From: RBG-16-34-14 sp963798865 | Lineage (GTDB): Bacteria > Bacteroidota > Ignavibacteria > Ignavibacteriales > Ignavibacteriaceae | Assembly: GCA_963798865.1 (NCBI GenBank) | Contig: CAWCVZ010000004.1 | Location: 930,001 to 994,000, forward strand | Reading direction: 5' to 3' | DNA length: 64,000 bases | Shown here: piece by piece, positions 1-7,551 of the stretch | How the letters are laid out: the number at the start of each line of letters is the position of its first letter | Position numbering within the stretch: position 1 is the first letter of the stretch | Position numbers and translations under genes: made by a program | Notes under the pieces: generated by a model | What the model was told of the DNA's origin: nothing | The model's database searches: none | What the model saw: the letters and a program-made list of their open reading frames with translations, nothing else

Positions 1-3000
1 TTTTACAATTAATTTTGAATCCGGATTAATGAGGTAAGAACTGTTAAAAGCCGGATCATCAAAATAAATTTTTATATCCGGACCAGTACCATCATTTACA
101 GCGGTTGAATCTGTTCCGCCAATAATAACTTTATTCGTATATCCTAAACCATCTTCATTACTTCTGTAGAAATAAAACACGATCTTGCCCTGCTTATTTT
201 CATAGGATATATCTTTAGGAACAACAAACTCAGCATTAAATCTTCCGTTAGTAATTGATACACGCCCCCTGAAAATTACACCCCCGGCTATTTTTACCGG
301 ATACGCTATATTTAAAAAAGGTATTTCCTCTATTCTTTCAGAATCAAAAACATTTAGAATACCTTCGCCATTATAATCATTCCACAAAGTATTATCAGGT
401 TTCTTTACTACTCCATTTAAATTTACTTTACCAAGAGCTTTAAGCTGAATATCAACAGATGTAATTGCCTGTCCATTTATAGAATCAATACTAGCCTGGT
501 ACCTGGGAATAACTAAACGCAATGTAGGATCTCCGAATATAAAATACTTTTGTGTGTTGGGATCAGTAAATGACTGCTTGGTAATTAAATTAGCTTTACC
601 TAATGTGACAGAATATCCGTTAGAATCTCTTGGTGTAAGAAGTTCGGTATAATAACGATATGAATAAGAAGCATTGGGATCAGAAAATACTAATCTTGAA
701 GCAGTTAATGAAGCTATCGAACCGGCACTTTCTAAAAACAACATATCTTCAGATGCAGCTCTGAAATTAGGAATATCGAAATAACCAAAGCTGCAAGTTG
801 CGGCAACGAGGAAGAAAAACCTGTTTTGATTTTTAAATTGAGGTATAGAAACATTTCTGTCAAAAACAACTTCGTGAGCCCAGAGCTCAGGATTTCCGTG
901 ACCGATATAATTTAAGATTAAAGTTCCATTGTTAACAGAATTGATTATTGCTTTATTCACATCGGGCATTCTTTTCCCGCTCCCTGTAAGAACAACGGGA
1001 TAAGTCTGCATATAAATTTTATTTAAATCGTAATATTCAGGTATTCTTCCGGCAAGAGTTTCAGATTGATCAGTATGCCGGGTACCTTCATATGAATCTG
1101 ATGTGTAAGCATCATCGGCAACAAGGGTAATGAGATTTCTCCACAGCCCGATATCGCTATTATTCTCGTAATCAATAATTTTATCCACAATTTTATTTGC
1201 TTCGGCTAAAGTTTTAATTGTTATTCTGCCGGTTGCAAAATCCACATCCGGATCATTCCCTGGGTCTATTTTAACAAAAAAATCATCTGTGGTATAAGAT
1301 GATAAAAGATCAAGGCTTTGAACGGTTTGCCAGGTAGGTATAAAATTTGTGTTATAGCCTTCTGTATTTTTGTAATCATAATTTCCGCTTCCAAAAAAGA
1401 GAATATACTCAGGTTTGATATTCCAATTATCGTATGCATATTTTAAAAAATCTCTTATTGCAGATACATCAAGAATACCACCGGAAAATTCATTAAAGAT
1501 TTCCTGCACATCAACTACTTTGGTTGAAATAGGAACCTTTGATTCATTCTCTCTATAGGATTTTAATCTATTCGCAGCTTCAATAAAATTCTTATGAGTA
1601 ATTATTATGAATTTTGAACCGTCAGTGATTCCATGCAAATCAGAATTATTAATTCGGATAGGATTTGCTGGAGTTTTAAAATCATCATTACATACGGCTA
1701 AATATTTAGATACCTTTCCATTTGTTTCAGACGCCTGGAAACGAAATTCTCCTCCACTGAGTAAAACAGGATTTGTAACATTTTTAATACTCGCGAAATC
1801 TGTAACATCAAAAACTCTAATGTTTGTACTTGGGAAATCACTTAAATGATATTCTATAATTGATGAAGAATCGGGAGAGAAAAAAAGTAAATAATTATTT
1901 GATGGTTTAAGTTCTTTTTCATACGAGATTTCAAAGTAGTCAAGATAACCAACTGATGTAATAGATGCTTGGGTGATTTCAAACTTAAGAACGCTTCTGT
2001 TATCCGGCAAAGGATTGTTAAATGTACCGGCACCTATAGTTTCCTTACCGGCAGAATAAGCGGTAGAGCCATAACCGGTTAGGTTTCTGGCAAAAATCAA
2101 ATTGGAATTTTCATATACAGACAATTGAAATGCAAATGGAGAAGCATTAATGAATCTGAATTTATAATTAACTGGAATTGAAGCAATCCTGTTATCAAGT
2201 TTATTCATATAAGTTCTCGATGTTACGGATTGTGAAAAATCATCTCCAACAAATTGCCTTCCTGTTTGCCCAATATTTATTTTATCAATATCCCAATCTG
2301 CAAAAGCTTTAGAAGAGGTTTGAATATAATCCGGAGTTGAATTTAATCCCGGTTTCTCCTGTATTCTTTTTCCGTTAACCCCGCCGGAAGTTATCCAGTA
2401 ATAATTTTCCTTAGAATAAAAATTAAAAAATCTCTGAATGGTTTTTGACGTGGTATCATAATCCCAGAAACTAGAACCTCTTCCATAGAAGAGAATATAA
2501 TCATTATCATCAAACCTGCCGTCTTCCTCACCTATAACCCAGATTGCATTTTCAACAAGATCGTATGGTCGGGGAGTTTCAACTTTTTCCGGCAGCATTT
2601 TTCCGCCGTTGTTATAAATTTTTATAGTCCTGGGATCAACAGAAGCCGCATCTATACCGTAAGAGTTTAACATTGATCTTGTTATTTTATAAAAACCTTC
2701 CTGCGGCGCTTCAAACCTAAACCAGGAACCCTGAGCAAGAACGCTGCTTGCTGCAAAGTTCTCTTTAAACAATCTATTGGTTTTATTTTTCCAATGCATT
2801 GCAACGTCGTAATTTAAAATAGCATCTGAAATTAAATCATCTTTTTGAACATCCGAAACAACTGAAGAAGGAGCAAAATTAATTCTGAAGATAATTTTAG
2901 AATAAAGTCTTATCCTTCCGGTTGAAGGATTAAATTTAACAGGTAAAATTCTTATTAATTGAGTTTTTATGTCTCTCATAATTCCATACTCTCCAAAAGT

Positions 3001-3411
3001 TACGAGATCTGTTGGAGAGCTATAGTTGTAGTAATTATCATTTATTTCATAAATAGATTTATCCAGGTCTCCATCCTTAACCACTTTTGGAACCGGAATA
3101 ATTTTTCCATCAAGTTCCGTATAAACTGAATTTACAATTTCAATAGTGTTCCCGGTTTCAGACGGTACTCCGATATTAAAGTTATATTCCTGTACTGCTG
3201 GTTCTCCCCACTTTGATGAATTATTATAACCAAATGGAAAACCTATTTTTAGATATTTCTGGTTATTAATTATTTCATCCCTTGTTTCAAAATATTGTGG
3301 AGTAAATTCGATTAGTATTGATCTGAAATCTGAAGAAATAATTTTAACAGGTTCATTAGGAAATGCAAATATGGAAAGTAAAAAAATAGTAACAGAGATT
3401 TTGCTTTTCAT
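1..3411 (-). CDS. porU: Type IX secretion system sortase PorU (C25 family), 3' end outside window
   Basis: PorU is the cell-surface cysteine protease of the type IX secretion system; it removes C-terminal sorting domains from cargo and attaches the cargo to a surface glycan. The open frame starts at ATG 3411 and stays open to base 1 (1137 residues), so the C-terminus lies outside the window. Residues 1-17 look like a signal peptide (hydrophobic stretch VTIFLLSIFAF). A PorU-like N-terminal domain follows, recognisable by GSWFRFEAPQEGFYKIT and YNNGGKMLPE. The C25 peptidase domain carries the likely catalytic His838 (YIGHGNPELWAHE) and Cys873 (AATCSFGYFD). No porV is visible downstream because the window ends. 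I am confident of the family and fairly confident of PorU rather than another C25 paralogue, given the N-terminal domain. Confidence 0.88.
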   Translation of the reverse strand, partial: MKSKISVTIFLLSIFAFPNEPVKIISSDFRSILIEFTPQYFETRDEIINNQKYLKIGFPFGYNNSSKWGEPAVQEYNFNIGVPSETGNTIEIVNSVYTELDGKIIPVPKVVKDGDLDKSIYEINDNYYNYSSPTDLVTFGEYGIMRDIKTQLIRILPVKFNPSTGRIRLYSKIIFRINFAPSSVVSDVQKDDLISDAILNYDVAMHWKNKTNRLFKENFAASSVLAQGSWFRFEAPQEGFYKITRSMLNSYGIDAASVDPRTIKIYNNGGKMLPEKVETPRPYDLVENAIWVIGEEDGRFDDNDYILFYGRGSSFWDYDTTSKTIQRFFNFYSKENYYWITSGGVNGKRIQEKPGLNSTPDYIQTSSKAFADWDIDKINIGQTGRQFVGDDFSQSVTSRTYMNKLDNRIASIPVNYKFRFINASPFAFQLSVYENSNLIFARNLTGYGSTAYSAGKETIGAGTFNNPLPDNRSVLKFEITQASITSVGYLDYFEISYEKELKPSNNYLLFFSPDSSSIIEYHLSDFPSTNIRVFDVTDFASIKNVTNPVLLSGGEFRFQASETNGKVSKYLAVCNDDFKTPANPIRINNSDLHGITDGSKFIIITHKNFIEAANRLKSYRENESKVPISTKVVDVQEIFNEFSGGILDVSAIRDFLKYAYDNWNIKPEYILFFGSGNYDYKNTEGYNTNFIPTWQTVQSLDLLSSYTTDDFFVKIDPGNDPDVDFATGRITIKTLAEANKIVDKIIDYENNSDIGLWRNLITLVADDAYTSDSYEGTRHTDQSETLAGRIPEYYDLNKIYMQTYPVVLTGSGKRMPDVNKAIINSVNNGTLILNYIGHGNPELWAHEVVFDRNVSIPQFKNQNRFFFLVAATCSFGYFDIPNFRAASEDMLFLESAGSIASLTASRLVFSDPNASYSYRYYTELLTPRDSNGYSVTLGKANLITKQSFTDPNTQKYFIFGDPTLRLVIPRYQASIDSINGQAITSVDIQLKALGKVNLNGVVKKPDNTLWNDYNGEGILNVFDSERIEEIPFLNIAYPVKIAGGVIFRGRVSITNGRFNAEFVVPKDISYENKQGKIVFYFYRSNEDGLGYTNKVIIGGTDSTAVNDGTGPDIKIYFDDPAFNSSYLINPDSKLIVK

Positions 3412-3807
3412 TTAATGATTTAGTTTCAGATTAATTTAACAGTTACTCGCTTATTATTTTCCCTTTATAATGAGGGACTCAAACTGTTTTTTTCTGTAGC
3501 AAATATCTCTATTAATTTCTCCGAATTTCTTAACTAATTTACCTAACTAAATGCTTAATTGTCAAGCCATTATTATAGATTTTCTAATAACATTATCAGG
3601 TTCTTTACTTAACCTTTAATAAGCAATATTGGTTCTCAGCATTAGTTACTCCCTAACAAGTATAATACCACATTAATACCATATTTTTATTGATTTATTA
3701 ATCGTAAAGTTTAATCTTATAATAAGCAAATGAGTTTTTGGGATATTATGCAAGTAGAAATTTCTTAATTCAATTTCAGATTGAAAATGTTATGGGTGTA
3801 ATGAACA
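3412..3807. other. Intergenic stretch without a recognisable gene
   Basis: About 400 AT-rich bases separate the start of porU from the end of the HD-domain gene. The short plus-strand frame here has no family features and overlaps the end of the HD gene. No tRNA-like fold, strong inverted repeat or riboswitch was seen. The only candidate signal is a weak promoter for porU, listed separately. Confidence 0.5.
3536..3565 (-). promoter_or_regulatory. Possible promoter for porU
   Basis: On the minus strand a perfect TTGACA (3565-3560) is followed after 18 bases by TAAATT (3541-3536), about 125 bases before the porU start. The -35 match is good and the -10 match weak. Bacteroidota-type housekeeping sigma factors prefer other motifs, so this is tentative. 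Confidence 0.25.
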
Positions 3808-4374
3808 TTATAACCCAAGTAATTCTTTATTCTTCTTCATTGCATCAATACAAAATTGTATATGATCATCTAAAGGAACTCCAAGTTCTTCTGCACCCTT
3901 TGTTATATCTTCCCTGTTAACTGTTCTTGCAAAAGCTTTATCTTTTAATTTTTTCTTAACTGATTTTACTTCTACTTCATCAATAGTTTTACTGGGACGA
4001 ACATACGTTACAGCAGTTATAAATCCTGAAAGTTCATCGCAAGCATATAAAGTCTTAGCCAGTTTAGTTTCCCTCGGTACACCGGAATAATCGGCGTGAG
4101 ATAAAATTGTTTTTCTGAATTCCTCATCAAATCCCTTCTCTTTAAGAATCTCTGAACCTTTAAACGGATGTTCTTCTGCTGTTGGAAACATTTCATAATC
4201 AAAATCGTGGAGTAAGGCTACATTGCCCCAATACTTTTCATCCTCATTAAATTTTTTTGCATAAGCAATAACACAACTTTCCACTGCGTAAGAATGTTTA
4301 AGCAGACTTTCACTCTTTGTAAATTCTTTAAGAATTGATAAGCAATAATCTCTGTCTCTTGATTTATCTTCCAT
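3808..4374 (-). CDS. HD-domain metal-dependent phosphohydrolase
   Basis: A 188-residue soluble protein of the HD/HDIG hydrolase superfamily, which acts on phosphate esters such as nucleotides. The metal-binding pattern is visible as His27, the HD pair His56-Asp57 (LLHDFDYEMFP), His69, His93 (ILSHADYSG) and Asp113 (ACDELSG). The substrate cannot be told from the sequence. It lies downstream of the endonuclease III gene with a gap of about 110 bases and may be transcribed with it. Start at ATG 4374 is supported by the purine-rich AAGGAAATG context. Confident in superfamily, not in substrate. Confidence 0.8.
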   Translation of the reverse strand: MEDKSRDRDYCLSILKEFTKSESLLKHSYAVESCVIAYAKKFNEDEKYWGNVALLHDFDYEMFPTAEEHPFKGSEILKEKGFDEEFRKTILSHADYSGVPRETKLAKTLYACDELSGFITAVTYVRPSKTIDEVEVKSVKKKLKDKAFARTVNREDITKGAEELGVPLDDHIQFCIDAMKKNKELLGL

Positions 4375-4424
4375 AACATTTCCTTTGTAATTTTGTACAT
4401 TCTTCCAAACAATTCATGCCTTTC

Positions 4425-4465
4425 GTGCAATCATGCGTATTCATGTATTCATGCAATCAAGGCAG
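4425..4465. repeat. Short iterated word repeat (ATTCATGc-like)
   Basis: The gap between the HD gene and endonuclease III has repeated words of the type ATTCATG and GCAATCA (for example GCAATCATGCGTATTCATG, then TATTCATGCAATCA). It resembles other iterated spacers in this window, near 19.2 kb and 42.1 kb. No coding potential is seen. Confidence 0.4.
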
Positions 4466-4482
4466 TTGCCTGTATAAGAACC

Positions 4483-5144
4483 TCACCCATTTACAGGATT
4501 AAAACCCGGGCACAAGTTCTCACCCAGGACACATTCAAGACATTTTGGTTTTCTTGCAATACAAATTTTTCTTCCGTGCGCCTGCAGCCAGTGAGAGGAA
4601 TTCACCCAATCTTTTTCAGGCAATAATTCTTTCATTCTGAATTCTACTTTCACAGCATCATCAGATTCAATAAAACCAAGACGATTAGATAAACGTAAAA
4701 CATGAGTATCCACTGCAACAGAGGGAATACCGAAAGCATTACCTGCAACAACAGATGCAGTTTTTCTTCCGACACCTGTTAGTTTATTTAACTCATCAAA
4801 ATCTTCAGGAACTTTTCCTTTATGTCTTTCAATTAATTGCTGACAGCATTGTTTAATGCTTCTTGCTTTTGCTTTGTAAAAGCCGGTTGTTCTGATATCC
4901 TGTTCAAGTTCTTCAGAAGGAATATTCACATAATCTTCCGGTTTTTTATATTTTTTAAAAGATCTTTAGTAACAATATTTACTCTTGCATCCGTGCATTG
5001 AGCAGCAAGTATTGTTGCAATTAATAACTGGAAAGGAGTTTTATAATTCAGGGCCGGTTTAGGATCAGGATATTCCTTCCGAAGAATATTAAAAATTTTT
5101 TGCGCCCGCTTCTTTTCAGATGTTAAATCATATTTTAACTGCAT
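4483..5144 (-). pseudogene. nth: Endonuclease III, split by a one-base deletion
   Basis: Endonuclease III is a base-excision repair glycosylase/AP lyase that removes oxidised pyrimidines. The N-terminal part (72 residues from ATG 5144) ends early at 4926, and the rest continues in another frame down to 4483. Adding one base in the T6A4 tract at 4951-4960 joins them into a normal 220-residue protein (663 bases, exactly divisible by three). The second part has the helix-hairpin-helix LTGVGRKTASVV with the catalytic Lys, the catalytic Asp in AVDTHVLRLSNR, and the 4Fe-4S loop beginning CIARKPKCLEC. The gene starts 17 bases inside the ferredoxin gene. All key residues are intact, so a homopolymer sequencing error is at least as likely as true inactivation. 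Confidence 0.88.
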
Positions 5145-5472
5145 CTTTATTAAACTTTGGATGTTTTATAAAAAGTCTTTCAACAGGTTTATTATTTATT
5201 ATATGGCTCTGAATAATTTCTTCAACGTCATCAACAGTAACCCCGCCATACCAAACCTGATCAGGATAAACAACTACTGATGCACCAAATTCGCAGGCAT
5301 CCAGACAGCCGCTTGTATTGGCACGGACATCAGGCTTTAGACCAAGCTCGGTTAATCTTTTTTTGAATTTCGCTTTTATTTCTGATCCTCCCTTATCAAA
5401 ACAACAGCCTTTGGGATCATCCGGTGGTCTTTTATTTTCGCAAATGAATATATGTTTTTCGTATCGTTTCAT
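5128..5472 (-). CDS. Thioredoxin-like [2Fe-2S] ferredoxin
   Basis: A 114-residue protein of the thioredoxin-like 2Fe-2S ferredoxin family (the NuoE-like or Shethna-type fold), an electron carrier or Fe-S protein. Cysteines at Cys11 (HIFICENKR), Cys23/24 (GCCFDKGG), Cys56 (SGCLDAC) and Cys60 fit the cluster-ligand pattern; the pairs GCLDAC and YPDQVWYGGV are typical of the family. It overlaps the start of nth by 17 bases, so the two are probably co-translated; the partner enzyme is unknown. Confidence 0.8.
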   Translation of the reverse strand: MKRYEKHIFICENKRPPDDPKGCCFDKGGSEIKAKFKKRLTELGLKPDVRANTSGCLDACEFGASVVVYPDQVWYGGVTVDDVEEIIQSHIINNKPVERLFIKHPKFNKDAVKI

Positions 5473-5590
5473 TTTTAATGTGTTAATAAATTATAATGAG
5501 CAATATAAAAATAAATGTAAACAGAAATAAAGTAATTGATTTTTATGGATTTGTACTCTAAGTTTTCAGTGACAAAAGGAAGGGGCTTTT

Positions 5591-6418
5591 ATGAAAAAAA
5601 TTCTTTTTTACATACCGGTTTTAGCTCTTTATTTATTTCCAGGTTGTAATGATAATGGAATGGGTTTTATCCCGGTAAACAATAACATTTATCCAGCAAA
5701 ATTGAATATGGAGTGGGAATATAATACTGTTTTGATTGTTGAATATTATGATTCAACAGGAAACATTTCAAATACTGATACAACTTTTTCAGAAAACACT
5801 TTAGTCAGAGTTGTTAGCACAAATGAAGTCTTAGGTACATACAGAAACTTGATTAAATTTGAAAGTTATGATGTGTCGACACCTGAAAATAAAGGCTACA
5901 ATTGGTATTCCAATACTGATTCAGGTCTGGTATCAATTGCATATACAAATCCCGGATCCTCTCAACTTGTTATACCAAAAATTAATGGCAAGAAACATTT
6001 AACACTTGAAGAATTTAAATCATTAATTAATTCGCCTGAACAAAATTATTTTTCTTCACCATCAAAAATTATTTCAGATTCAGTTCAGTATTATGAAATT
6101 CCCAGAAGAGTGCTTGCTTATCCACTAACAGTTAATAAAAGATGGGTTGAATTAATTTTGCCATGGTACCGTGAAAGATATGTTGATAAAATGGTAAACG
6201 TTAACTTTAATGGACAACCAATAAATTGTTACGAGATTAAAATTGACTGGCCGACATTTAACAATATTGAACTAAACGATTATGTTAGTTTAAATGAAGG
6301 ATTGGTTAGAAGAGAAATTATTTCAGATAGTATTATGATTACTAGTGAAGTAAGTCCGGATTCCGGAGGTTTCGGAAATGTTTACACTGTATCGAACCTG
6401 GTAAGGATTAATAGATAA
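5591..6418 (+). CDS. Hypothetical lipoprotein
   Basis: A 275-residue protein that I do not recognise by family. Residues 1-19 form a lipoprotein signal with lipobox LFPGC (Cys19). The rest is soluble, rich in Asn, Ser and aromatic residues, with no clear repeats or catalytic motif. It is one of the few plus-strand genes here, with a good ribosome site (AAAGGAAGGGG) just before ATG 5591. It stands alone: the preceding gene diverges, and the tRNA-Glu/GIY-YIG array begins 22 bases after its stop codon. Role unknown, probably an envelope protein. Confidence 0.7.
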   Translation: MKKILFYIPVLALYLFPGCNDNGMGFIPVNNNIYPAKLNMEWEYNTVLIVEYYDSTGNISNTDTTFSENTLVRVVSTNEVLGTYRNLIKFESYDVSTPENKGYNWYSNTDSGLVSIAYTNPGSSQLVIPKINGKKHLTLEEFKSLINSPEQNYFSSPSKIISDSVQYYEIPRRVLAYPLTVNKRWVELILPWYRERYVDKMVNVNFNGQPINCYEIKIDWPTFNNIELNDYVSLNEGLVRREIISDSIMITSEVSPDSGGFGNVYTVSNLVRINR

Positions 6419-6441
6419 ATTATAAGTCTTAATTTTATTAG

Positions 6442-6495
6442 TAGCGCGTGCGGGATTCCTCCAAAGGAGTCCCTTTGGGAGAACCCGCGATCCCC
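6442..6495 (-). pseudogene. Truncated tRNA-Glu 3' fragment, copy A
   Basis: Matches the variable loop, T-arm, acceptor 3' strand and discriminator of the intact tRNA-Glu at 7420-7493, except for a 22-base insert at 6459-6480 between TTC and GAA of the T-loop. The acceptor 5' strand, D-arm and anticodon arm are missing, so it cannot fold as a tRNA. This copy is furthest from the intact tRNA. Confidence 0.88.
6459..6480. repeat. 22-base double-hairpin insert in T-loop, copy A
   Basis: Two adjacent 11-base hairpins on the plus strand, CTCC-AAA-GGAG then TCCC-TTT-GGGA, each a 4-base-pair stem with a 3-base loop. The insert splits the TTCGAA of the tRNA T-loop exactly at its centre. Confidence 0.85.
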
Positions 6496-6502
6496 TTTTG
6501 TT

Positions 6503-6740
6503 CTAAATAATACCGCTTGATTTTAACCAAATGTGTCCATCAACCGATTTAAAAAATCTTTCACGTAAAATTGCTTCCTTCCTTGTATCAAAAGTTTCAT
6601 AATAATGAAGTTCATAAGGTTTATGTCCACGGGTATATTTTTCTTTTCCAGAATTATGAACTTTAATTCTCTCTTCAAGATTTTTCGTTGAGCCGTAATA
6701 ATAGATCTTTCAGACTTTTTAAGATATAAGCAAAAAACAT
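6503..6740 (-). pseudogene. GIY-YIG protein, copy A, frameshifted
   Basis: Same gene as the two intact copies at 6826 and 7154, but it has lost five bases just after codon 12 (near 6702; intact copies read AATAAGTTTTATC, this one AATAGATC on the plus strand). The frame breaks and reaches a stop after about 21 residues. The remaining DNA still matches the intact copies closely, so the loss looks recent. It is the copy furthest from the intact tRNA-Glu. Confidence 0.85.
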
Positions 6741-6763
6741 TTTTAATAACTATGGTGGGTTAG

Positions 6764-6817
6764 TAGCGCGTGCGGGATTCCTCCAAAGGAGTCCCTTTGG
6801 GAGAACCCGCGATCCCC
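6764..6817 (-). pseudogene. Truncated tRNA-Glu 3' fragment, copy B
   Basis: Same structure as copy A: the T-arm and acceptor 3' strand of tRNA-Glu, starting in the variable region, interrupted at the centre of the T-loop by the 22-base insert. It lies between GIY-YIG copies A and B. Confidence 0.88.
6781..6802. repeat. 22-base double-hairpin insert in T-loop, copy B
   Basis: Identical to the insert at 6459-6480: CTCCAAAGGAG followed by TCCCTTTGGGA on the plus strand, between TTC and GAA of the tRNA-Glu T-loop. Confidence 0.85.
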
Positions 6818-6825
6818 TTTTTGTT

Positions 6826-7068
6826 CTAAATAATACCGTTTGATTTTAACCAAATGTGTCCATCAACCGATTTAAAAAATCTTTCACGTAAAATTGCTTC
6901 CTTCCTTGTATCAAAAGTTTCATAATAATGAAGTTCATAAGGTTTATGTCCACGGGTATATTTTTCTTTTCCAGAATTATGAACTTTAATTCTCTCTTCA
7001 AGATTTTTTGTTGAGCCGTAATAATAAGTTTTATCTTTCAGACTTTTTAAGATATAAGCAAAAAACAT
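6826..7068 (-). CDS. Small GIY-YIG nuclease-family protein, copy B
   Basis: An 80-residue single-domain protein of the GIY-YIG superfamily (small YhbQ/UPF0213-like group, often mislabelled as UvrC). The first motif is degenerate, AYI with Tyr5; the second is YYG (Tyr17-Gly18); Arg26 (EERIKVHNSG), His30 and Glu62 (RERFFKS) fit the family's catalytic set. There is no extra DNA-binding domain. The protein is identical to copy C at 7154; the DNA differs by a single silent base in the compared stretch. The start lies about 23 bases after a tRNA-Glu 3' end, and the stop is followed by a T-loop-interrupted tRNA fragment. Nuclease activity is inferred from the family only. Confidence 0.85.
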   Translation of the reverse strand: MFFAYILKSLKDKTYYYGSTKNLEERIKVHNSGKEKYTRGHKPYELHYYETFDTRKEAILRERFFKSVDGHIWLKSNGII

Positions 7069-7091
7069 TTTTTGTAACTACGGTGGGTTAG

Positions 7092-7145
7092 TAGCGCGTG
7101 CGGGATTCCTCCAAAGGAGTCCCTTTGGGAGAACCCGCGATCCCC
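7092..7145 (-). pseudogene. Truncated tRNA-Glu 3' fragment, copy C
   Basis: The third fragment and the nearest to the intact tRNA-Glu. It contains the variable region, T-arm and acceptor 3' strand with the 22-base T-loop insert at 7109-7130. It lies between the GIY-YIG C stop codon and the GIY-YIG B leader. Confidence 0.88.
7109..7130. repeat. 22-base double-hairpin insert in T-loop, copy C
   Basis: Identical to the inserts in copies A and B. Two 11-base hairpins in tandem at the centre of the T-loop palindrome TTCGAA. Confidence 0.85.
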
Positions 7146-7153
7146 TTTTTGTT

Positions 7154-7396
7154 CTAAATAATACCGTTTGATTTTAACCAAATGTGTCCATCAACCGATT
7201 TAAAAAATCTTTCACGTAAAATTGCTTCCTTCCTTGTATCAAAAGTTTCATAATAATGAAGTTCATAAGGTTTATGTCCACGGGTATATTTTTCTTTTCC
7301 AGAATTATGAACTTTAATTCTCTCTTCAAGATTTTTCGTTGAGCCGTAATAATAAGTTTTATCTTTCAGACTTTTTAAGATATAAGCAAAAAACAT
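7154..7396 (-). CDS. Small GIY-YIG nuclease-family protein, copy C
   Basis: Identical in protein sequence to copy B (80 residues; Tyr5, Tyr17-Gly18, Arg26, His30 and Glu62 as the probable active-site set). Its ATG lies 23 bases beyond the 3' end of the intact tRNA-Glu, so it could be transcribed by read-through from the tRNA promoter; no separate promoter or good ribosome site is obvious in the short leader. The family includes homing and transposon-linked endonucleases; a role in moving or copying this unit is an inference from position. Confidence 0.85.
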   Translation of the reverse strand: MFFAYILKSLKDKTYYYGSTKNLEERIKVHNSGKEKYTRGHKPYELHYYETFDTRKEAILRERFFKSVDGHIWLKSNGII

Positions 7397-7419
7397 TTTT
7401 TGTAACTACGGTGGGTTAG

Positions 7420-7493
7420 TAGCGCGTGCGGGATTCGAACCCGCGATCCCCGCCTTGAGAGGGCGATGTCCTAAGCCACTAGACGAACGCGCC
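7420..7493 (-). tRNA. tRNA-Glu (anticodon CTC)
   Basis: Full cloverleaf on the minus strand. Acceptor GGCGCGT pairs with ACGCGCT (G-T closing pair); the D-arm is GTCT/GGAC; the anticodon arm is TCGCC, loop CTCTCAA with anticodon CTC, stem GGCGG; the T-arm is GCGGG-TTCGAAT-CCCGC; the discriminator is A; CCA is not encoded. Three 3' fragments of this gene lie downstream, each with a T-loop insert. The T-loop here is uninterrupted. Confidence 0.92.
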
Positions 7494-7551
7494 AGTGTTA
7501 AAATCTTTTCAAATCAAATTTATGTATGTTAAATAAAACTAACAAATAAAT

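Larger units (their letters stand above)
6441..7419 (-). repeat. Three tandem GIY-YIG/partial-tRNA units downstream of tRNA-Glu
   Basis: Three direct repeats (6441-6762, 6763-7090, 7091-7418; 322, 328 and 328 bases) directly follow the intact tRNA-Glu on the minus strand. Each unit, read on the minus strand, has a 23-base leader, an ORF for an 80-residue GIY-YIG protein, and a 3' fragment of the tRNA-Glu gene interrupted in its T-loop by a 22-base double hairpin. The second and third units are almost identical, while the first has a 5-base deletion in its ORF. The layout suggests repeated insertion or tandem duplication at the tRNA 3' end, with the intact tRNA kept at the upstream edge. Confidence 0.9.

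Noticed and set aside
1607..1849. Plus-strand 80-residue frame
   Set aside because: It lies antisense within porU, has no family features and is a shadow of the PorU frame.
6442..7145. Three additional functional tRNA-Glu genes
   Set aside because: Only the 3' portion is present and the T-loop has 22 extra bases; no acceptor pairing or anticodon arm is possible.
6826..7396. UvrC excinuclease subunit
   Set aside because: The 80-residue frames have only the GIY-YIG domain; UvrC is about 600 residues with UVR, RNase H-like and HhH domains.
6441..7419. CRISPR array, because of three regular repeats
   Set aside because: Units are ~328 bases and hold coding sequence and tRNA pieces; no short repeat/spacer pattern and no cas genes.
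7420..7493. Group I intron with GIY-YIG homing gene in the tRNA
   Set aside because: The intact tRNA has no interruption and the ORF lies outside it; no intron core was seen.
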